Of a stretch of 64,000 nucleotides of DNA, positions 59,316-64,000 are shown one piece after another (positions within the stretch are counted from its first letter, which is position 1; each line of letters begins with the position of its first letter). The DNA comes from Gammaproteobacteria bacterium. Lineage in GTDB: Bacteria > Pseudomonadota > Gammaproteobacteria > JABDBA01. The translations under genes were made by a program, and so were the position numbers. The stretch covers positions 1 to 64,000 of the forward strand of contig JABDBA010000004.1 in the NCBI GenBank assembly GCA_013288885.1, given 5' to 3'. The notes under the pieces were generated by a model. That model was not told the DNA's origin and did not search any database. It saw nothing but the letters and a program-made list of their open reading frames with translations.

Positions 59316-61043
59316 TTACCGCCACAAATTCGTTTTTGCGATTTCAAAGATTTCATTACCACGGCCATTGATAATTGCTTTTAGCATAAACAAACTAAAT
59401 CCTTTGACTTGTTCTGCAGATATTGTAGGTGGCATCGCAAGTTCAACGCGATTAACACAGACGTCAATGACAGCAGGGCCTGGGTGTGCAAAAGCGGTTT
59501 TTAATCCTTCATTAATCTCGGTCGATTTTTCAATACGCACACCTAATATCCCTACGGCTTTTGCCATTTCAGCAAAGTTAGGATTTTTTAATTCCGTGCC
59601 AAAATCTTCCATACCAGAAGACATCATTTCTAATTCAACAAAACCTAAAGTGCCATTATTGAAAACAACAATTTTTATCGGCAATTTTTGTTGCGCTAGT
59701 GTTAAAAGATCTCCCATTAACATCGCGAAGCCACCGTCGCCACACATGGCAATCACCTGACGTTTAGGAAATGCAGTTTGCGCACCAATGGCTTGTGATA
59801 AAGCATTTGCCATCGAACCATGATTAAATGAACCTAATAATCGACGTTGGCCGTTCATTTTAAGATAGCGCGCCGCCCACACGGTGGGTGTTCCTACATC
59901 ACAGGAAAATATAGCGTCTGCACTGGCATTCGCATCAATATTTTTTGCTAAATATTGTGGATGAATGGGGTTGTTGCCTTTAGACGGCACCGCTAAATCA
60001 TCCAAATCGGCACGAACCTTTTTATAATGTGTCACGGCTTTTTCTAAATGTGCTTTATCGGTATTTTTATTTAACAACGGCAATAAGGCTTTGATAGTTG
60101 CTTTGACATCACCAACTACGCCTAGTTCAATAGGTGTGCGTTTGCCGAGTTGTTCACCACGAATATCCACTTGAATAATACGTGCGTTAGTGGGATAAAA
60201 CTGACGATAAGGAAAACTGGTGCCTAGCAATAATAAAACTTCACAAGCTTCCATCGCGTAATAACCGGAGGCAAAACCAATCAAGCCCGTCATGCCCACA
60301 TCATAAGGGTTATCGTATTCTAAATATTCTTTGCCACGTACTGTATGCACCATCGGTGCTTGCAGCGTGTTGCACAAATCCATTAATTCTTGCTGTGAGT
60401 TATTACAACCGCTGCCACAAAATAGAGTCACTTTCTTAGATGAGTTAAGAATAGCAGCCATTTTATTTAGCTCAGTGGCATTAGGCACAACAATGGGTTG
60501 TGCCTCACCGAGCCACTGCTTTATTTCTTTGTTGACTGCATTTTGCAGCGCAACATCGCCGGAAATAACCAACACCGCAACTCCGCGTTTGGTGAGTGCT
60601 GTTTGAATAGCAATATTTAACAAACGTGGCAATTGATCAGGTGATGTTACCATTTCACAAAAATGACTACATTCTTTGAATAAAATATTGGGGTGTGTTT
60701 CTTGAAAGTAATCACCGCCAATTTCAGTAGTAGGAATATGCGCTGCAATCGCTAACACTGGTGCGCGGCTGCGATGGCTGTCGTATAAACCATTAATAAG
60801 ATGCGTATTGCCAGGTCCGCAACTGCCAGCGCAAACGGCAAGTTCTCCAGTTAATTGGGCTTCAGCACCCGCAGCAAATGCGGCAGCTTCTTCATGTCGC
60901 ACATGGATCCATTGAATATTTTTTTTCTTGCTGAGCGAATTAGTGATGCCGTTTAATGAATCGCCGACAATGCCATAAATTCGTTTTACACCGGCAAGTT
61001 CTAAGGTTTCGACTATTATGTCTGCTACGGTTTTATTTGCCAT
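59316..61043 (-). CDS. poxB: Pyruvate oxidase (ubiquinone-linked, PoxB type)
   Basis: 575 residues, colinear with E. coli PoxB. It decarboxylates pyruvate to acetate and CO2, using TPP and FAD and passing electrons to ubiquinone. It has RHEEAAAFAAGAEAQLTGELAVC at the N-terminus (TPP glutamate), CGDGGFAMLMGDLLTLAQQ and NNGTLGFVE (TPP/Mg motif), and a C-terminus ending FEIAKTNLWR like the membrane-binding tail of PoxB. It lies 43 bases downstream of the mdtB-like gene on the same strand. Acetate made here can be recaptured by Acs (13554). Confidence 0.94.
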   Translation of the reverse strand: MANKTVADIIVETLELAGVKRIYGIVGDSLNGITNSLSKKKNIQWIHVRHEEAAAFAAGAEAQLTGELAVCAGSCGPGNTHLINGLYDSHRSRAPVLAIAAHIPTTEIGGDYFQETHPNILFKECSHFCEMVTSPDQLPRLLNIAIQTALTKRGVAVLVISGDVALQNAVNKEIKQWLGEAQPIVVPNATELNKMAAILNSSKKVTLFCGSGCNNSQQELMDLCNTLQAPMVHTVRGKEYLEYDNPYDVGMTGLIGFASGYYAMEACEVLLLLGTSFPYRQFYPTNARIIQVDIRGEQLGKRTPIELGVVGDVKATIKALLPLLNKNTDKAHLEKAVTHYKKVRADLDDLAVPSKGNNPIHPQYLAKNIDANASADAIFSCDVGTPTVWAARYLKMNGQRRLLGSFNHGSMANALSQAIGAQTAFPKRQVIAMCGDGGFAMLMGDLLTLAQQKLPIKIVVFNNGTLGFVELEMMSSGMEDFGTELKNPNFAEMAKAVGILGVRIEKSTEINEGLKTAFAHPGPAVIDVCVNRVELAMPPTISAEQVKGFSLFMLKAIINGRGNEIFEIAKTNLWR

Positions 61044-61086
61044 ACTAATTCCTTGTAAGTGATAGTAGATTTTGTTTTTGTCGAGT

Positions 61087-64000
61087 TTATTCCTTCGCAG
61101 GGGATATATTATCTTGTGCTTCCGGTGAGTTCAAGTGCGCGCCACACCATGCTCTAAAAGATCGCGAGAGTCTATCAAAAGCGAGATAAATAACCGGCGT
61201 AGTGTAAAGCGTCAGTAACTGACTGACTGCCAAACCAGCAATTATCACGATTCCTAACGGCTGCCGCAATTCGGCACCCATGCCTGTGCCGAAAGCTAAC
61301 GGAAATGCACCGAGGAACGATGCCATTGTGGTCATTAAAATAGGGCGAAAACGCAATATTGCCGCTTCATAAATTGCATCGCGCGGCGCTTTGTTATAAA
61401 TCCGTTCTTGTTCGAGTGCGAAATCGATCATCATGATCGCGTTCTTCATAACGATACCAATCAATAAAATAATACCGATCAAGGCAATTACACTCAGCTG
61501 ACTGTTACCGATCATTAATGCGAGTACAGCACCCAAACAAGCAGAAGGCAGTGTCGATAAAATAGTAATGGGATGAATATAACTTTCATACAAAACACCG
61601 AGCACAATATAAACGACTAATATGGCTGCCAATACTAACCAACCTTCATTATTCAAAGAGTTTTGAAAACTACTCGTCGCTCCCTGAAAACTGACTTGCA
61701 CATCGGCAGGTATATTAAGATTTTTTTGTGCTTTTTCGATGGCGCTCATCGCAGTGCCGAGTGCGACATTAGGTGCTAAGTTAAACGAAATGGTGGCTAC
61801 CGGAAATTGATCTTGCCGGGTAATTAATAAAGGGCCAACACCAGGAGTTATCGTTGTGAAAGCACTTAATGGCACTGCACCACCAGTGCTTGAGTTGATG
61901 TAAATATTATTAAGCGCGTTGGGGTCTTGTTGCAATTTAGGAAATGCTTCGAGCACCACATGATATTGATTGCTCTGCGTAAACATGGTCGACACTTGAC
62001 GCTGACCAAAAGCATCGTATAAAGTGTCATCGATCATTTGTGGCGTAATGCCTAATCTTGAAGCGGTATCGCGATCAATATTGATGATGGTTTCTAAGCC
62101 TAGATCTTGTTGATCGCTGGCCACATCACTTAATTGTGGTAACTTATTTAATTTTTTTACTAAAATATCTGTCCACTTAGCAACTTCGGCGGCATCAATA
62201 GAAGCGACACTAAATTGATATTGCGTGCGGCTGACCCGATCATCAATCGTTAAATCTTGCACTGCTTGCATATACAGCGTAATGCCTGGAATACGTGCTA
62301 ATTTAGGTTGTAAACGGAGGATGATTTCGCTGGCATTAGCATCGCGTTGATTGATCGGTTTAAGGGTAATCAACATGCGGCCGCTATTTAATGTGGTATT
62401 AGTGCCATCAATACCGATAAATGATGACAAACTTTCAACAGCAGGATCTTTCAAAATGGCTTGTGCAACAGCTTGTTGACGTTCTGCCATCGCGGCAAAA
62501 GAAATCGTTTGCGGTGCTTCTGAAATCCCTTGAATAACACCGGTGTCTTGTATGGGGAAAAAACCTTTAGGAATAATATAAAAAAGTATGGCGGTAAGCA
62601 ACAACGTGGCAACAGCCACCAACAATGTTAAGCGTTGACGTTCTAACACCCATTGTAATGAAATACGATAATTTTCAATTATGCGATCTAAAATGTTAGC
62701 GCTGAATTTTTCAAATTTACTCGCTTCATCAGGCGTGTGATGTCGCAACATGCGCGAACAAAGCATTGGCGTGAGGGTGAGTGAAACAAAACCTGAAATT
62801 AAAATAGTCATCGATACGGTAATTGCAAATTCGCGAAACAAACGCCCGATGACATCGGTCATAAATAATAAGGGAATTAATACGGCAATCAGTGAAACCG
62901 TTAATGATAAAATTGTGAAGCCAATTTGTTTTGCACCTTTTAAAGCTGCTTCAATGGGTTTATCACCTTGTTCAATATAACGTGAAATATTTTCAATCAT
63001 CACAATGGCATCATCGACCACAAAACCTGTCGCAATGGTTAATGCCATCAAGGTGAGATTGTTAATGCTAAAGCCAAACGCATACATCGCCGCGAAAGTA
63101 CCAATTAAGGATAACGGCACGGAAATACTAGGAATAATAGTCGCAGGGATATTACGCAAAAATAAAAATACCACCATAACCACCAGTGCTATTGATAATA
63201 ACAAATCGAATTCTACATCTTTTACTGAAGAACGAATGGTTATGGTGCGATCAGAAAGCACAGAAACTTGAACAGAGGCGGGCAATGTCAGGCGTAATTG
63301 CGGCAATAATTGTTTGATGCGATCAACGACTTCAATAACATTCGCGCCGGGTTGACGTTGAATGTTCATAATTATCCCGGGTGAAGTATTCGTCCACGCG
63401 GCTTGCTTAACGTTTTCTGCGTCATCAATGACTTGCGCGATATCTGATAAACGAACTGGCGCACCATTTTTATAGGCGATGATCAATGGTTTATAATCGG
63501 CGCTCGATAATAATTGATCATTAGCATTGATTGTATATGACAAACGCGGGCCATCGAAACTGCCTTTAGCAGCATTGACATTGGCCGTGCCAATAGCACT
63601 GCGTACAGTTTCAAGCGTTAAACCATAAGCAGCCAACGCATTAGGATTAACTTGTACCCGCACACTCGGGCGTTGACCGCCACTGATGCTGACCAATCCT
63701 ACACCCGTTAATTGTGAAATTTTTTGCGCTAAACGGGTGTCGGCATAATCTTCGACTTGCGGCAACGGCAAAGTTTTTGAAGTTAAGCCAAGCGTCAAAA
63801 TGGGCGTGTCGGCAGGGTTGACCTTGCTATAAACCGGTGGGTTAGGTAACCCGGTTGGTAAAAAACCGCTGGCAGCGTTAATGGCGGCTTGTACTTCTTG
63901 CTCGGCGATATCTAATGTGAGATCAAGGCTGAATTGCAAAGTGATGCCAGAAGCACCGCTAGAACTGGTCGAGGTCATCTGATTAAGACCGGGCATCTCA
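61087..64000 (-). CDS. mdtB: RND multidrug efflux permease, MdtB-like, 5' end outside the window
   Basis: About 970 C-terminal residues are visible; the frame stays open through the last bases of the window, so some 70 N-terminal residues are missing. The sequence follows E. coli MdtB closely: [80 protein letters not shown]. Helix four has [12 protein letters not shown]. It probably pairs with the MdtC-like protein at 55176, from which it is separated by poxB and the DMT gene. There is no palindromic repeat in this copy. Confidence 0.93.
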   Translation of the reverse strand, partial: EMPGLNQMTSTSSSGASGITLQFSLDLTLDIAEQEVQAAINAASGFLPTGLPNPPVYSKVNPADTPILTLGLTSKTLPLPQVEDYADTRLAQKISQLTGVGLVSISGGQRPSVRVQVNPNALAAYGLTLETVRSAIGTANVNAAKGSFDGPRLSYTINANDQLLSSADYKPLIIAYKNGAPVRLSDIAQVIDDAENVKQAAWTNTSPGIIMNIQRQPGANVIEVVDRIKQLLPQLRLTLPASVQVSVLSDRTITIRSSVKDVEFDLLLSIALVVMVVFLFLRNIPATIIPSISVPLSLIGTFAAMYAFGFSINNLTLMALTIATGFVVDDAIVMIENISRYIEQGDKPIEAALKGAKQIGFTILSLTVSLIAVLIPLLFMTDVIGRLFREFAITVSMTILISGFVSLTLTPMLCSRMLRHHTPDEASKFEKFSANILDRIIENYRISLQWVLERQRLTLLVAVATLLLTAILFYIIPKGFFPIQDTGVIQGISEAPQTISFAAMAERQQAVAQAILKDPAVESLSSFIGIDGTNTTLNSGRMLITLKPINQRDANASEIILRLQPKLARIPGITLYMQAVQDLTIDDRVSRTQYQFSVASIDAAEVAKWTDILVKKLNKLPQLSDVASDQQDLGLETIINIDRDTASRLGITPQMIDDTLYDAFGQRQVSTMFTQSNQYHVVLEAFPKLQQDPNALNNIYINSSTGGAVPLSAFTTITPGVGPLLITRQDQFPVATISFNLAPNVALGTAMSAIEKAQKNLNIPADVQVSFQGATSSFQNSLNNEGWLVLAAILVVYIVLGVLYESYIHPITILSTLPSACLGAVLALMIGNSQLSVIALIGIILLIGIVMKNAIMMIDFALEQERIYNKAPRDAIYEAAILRFRPILMTTMASFLGAFPLAFGTGMGAELRQPLGIVIIAGLAVSQLLTLYTTPVIYLAFDRLSRSFRAWCGAHLNSPEAQDNISPAKE

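Noticed and set aside
61087-64000. MdtB-like gene as a truncated pseudogene
   Set aside because: The frame is still open at the last base and the missing part matches the expected N-terminus, so the truncation is caused by the window edge.

Overview
The window reads as AT-rich (roughly 38-40 % GC by eye), densely packed chromosomal DNA from a gammaproteobacterium. Coxiellaceae/Legionellales is my best guess. It rests on the mix of low GC, a Coxiella-like plasmid rep/parA/parB layout, L,D-transpeptidases and many two-component genes; no rRNA or other marker fixes the taxonomy. I recognise no tRNA, rRNA, CRISPR array or intact insertion sequence. Both edges cut genes: an unknown protein on the left and an MdtB-type RND pump on the right.

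Layout. 1-4.2 kb: unknown proteins, a glutamate-receptor-like protein and a CI/LexA-type repressor. 4.2-13.4 kb: yqhA-tex; a MASE1 sensor kinase paired with an adenylate-cyclase response regulator; an operon of an MFS transporter with an OmpR/EnvZ-type pair. 13.5-18.7 kb: acetyl-CoA synthetase, an ATPase-nuclease-like protein (DUF234-type) with upstream inverted repeats, and an ArnT-like glycosyltransferase. 18.7-22.8 kb: a complete plasmid-type module: Rep_3 initiator, six iterons, AT-rich leader, ParA, plasmid ParB, a tandem ribbon-helix-helix protein and two outlying iterons. 22.8-25.4 kb: a second CI-like repressor, a pilin-like protein and an orphan chromosomal-type ParB. 25.5-38.5 kb: a de novo purine cluster purL-purQ-purC-purE-purF-[ldt-unknown-ldt]-purDM-purN-purH. 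38.5-40.1 kb: a second ATPase-nuclease with its own inverted repeats. 40.1-48.9 kb: a transporter/phosphoribosyltransferase operon, a TrmB-like regulator, thiM-thiE-thiD behind msrA-msrB, rdgC and phoB-phoR. 48.9-64 kb: an RND outer-membrane factor, a three-gene sensory cluster (double-core hybrid kinase, lone REC, REC-GGDEF-EAL), MdtC- and MdtB-like RND pumps, a DMT transporter and pyruvate oxidase.

How the genes work together. The purine cluster supplies every step from PRPP to IMP except purB (and PurK, which class II PurE makes unnecessary). It is organised much like the eukaryotic multi-enzymes: PurD and PurM are fused with PurN next door, and a long PurC precedes class II PurE. A GC-rich palindromic repeat family has landed three times: in frame in purL, in frame in mdtC, and between purC and purE, where its end supplies the purE ribosome binding site.

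The observations I rate highest are the plasmid replication/partition module embedded among housekeeping genes (integrated plasmid or chromid) and the two ATPase-nuclease genes with locus-specific inverted-repeat arrays. Next come the coding palindromic repeats, the eukaryote-like purine gene organisation, the glutamate-receptor-like protein without a K+ filter, and the c-di-GMP protein with both catalytic signatures damaged.
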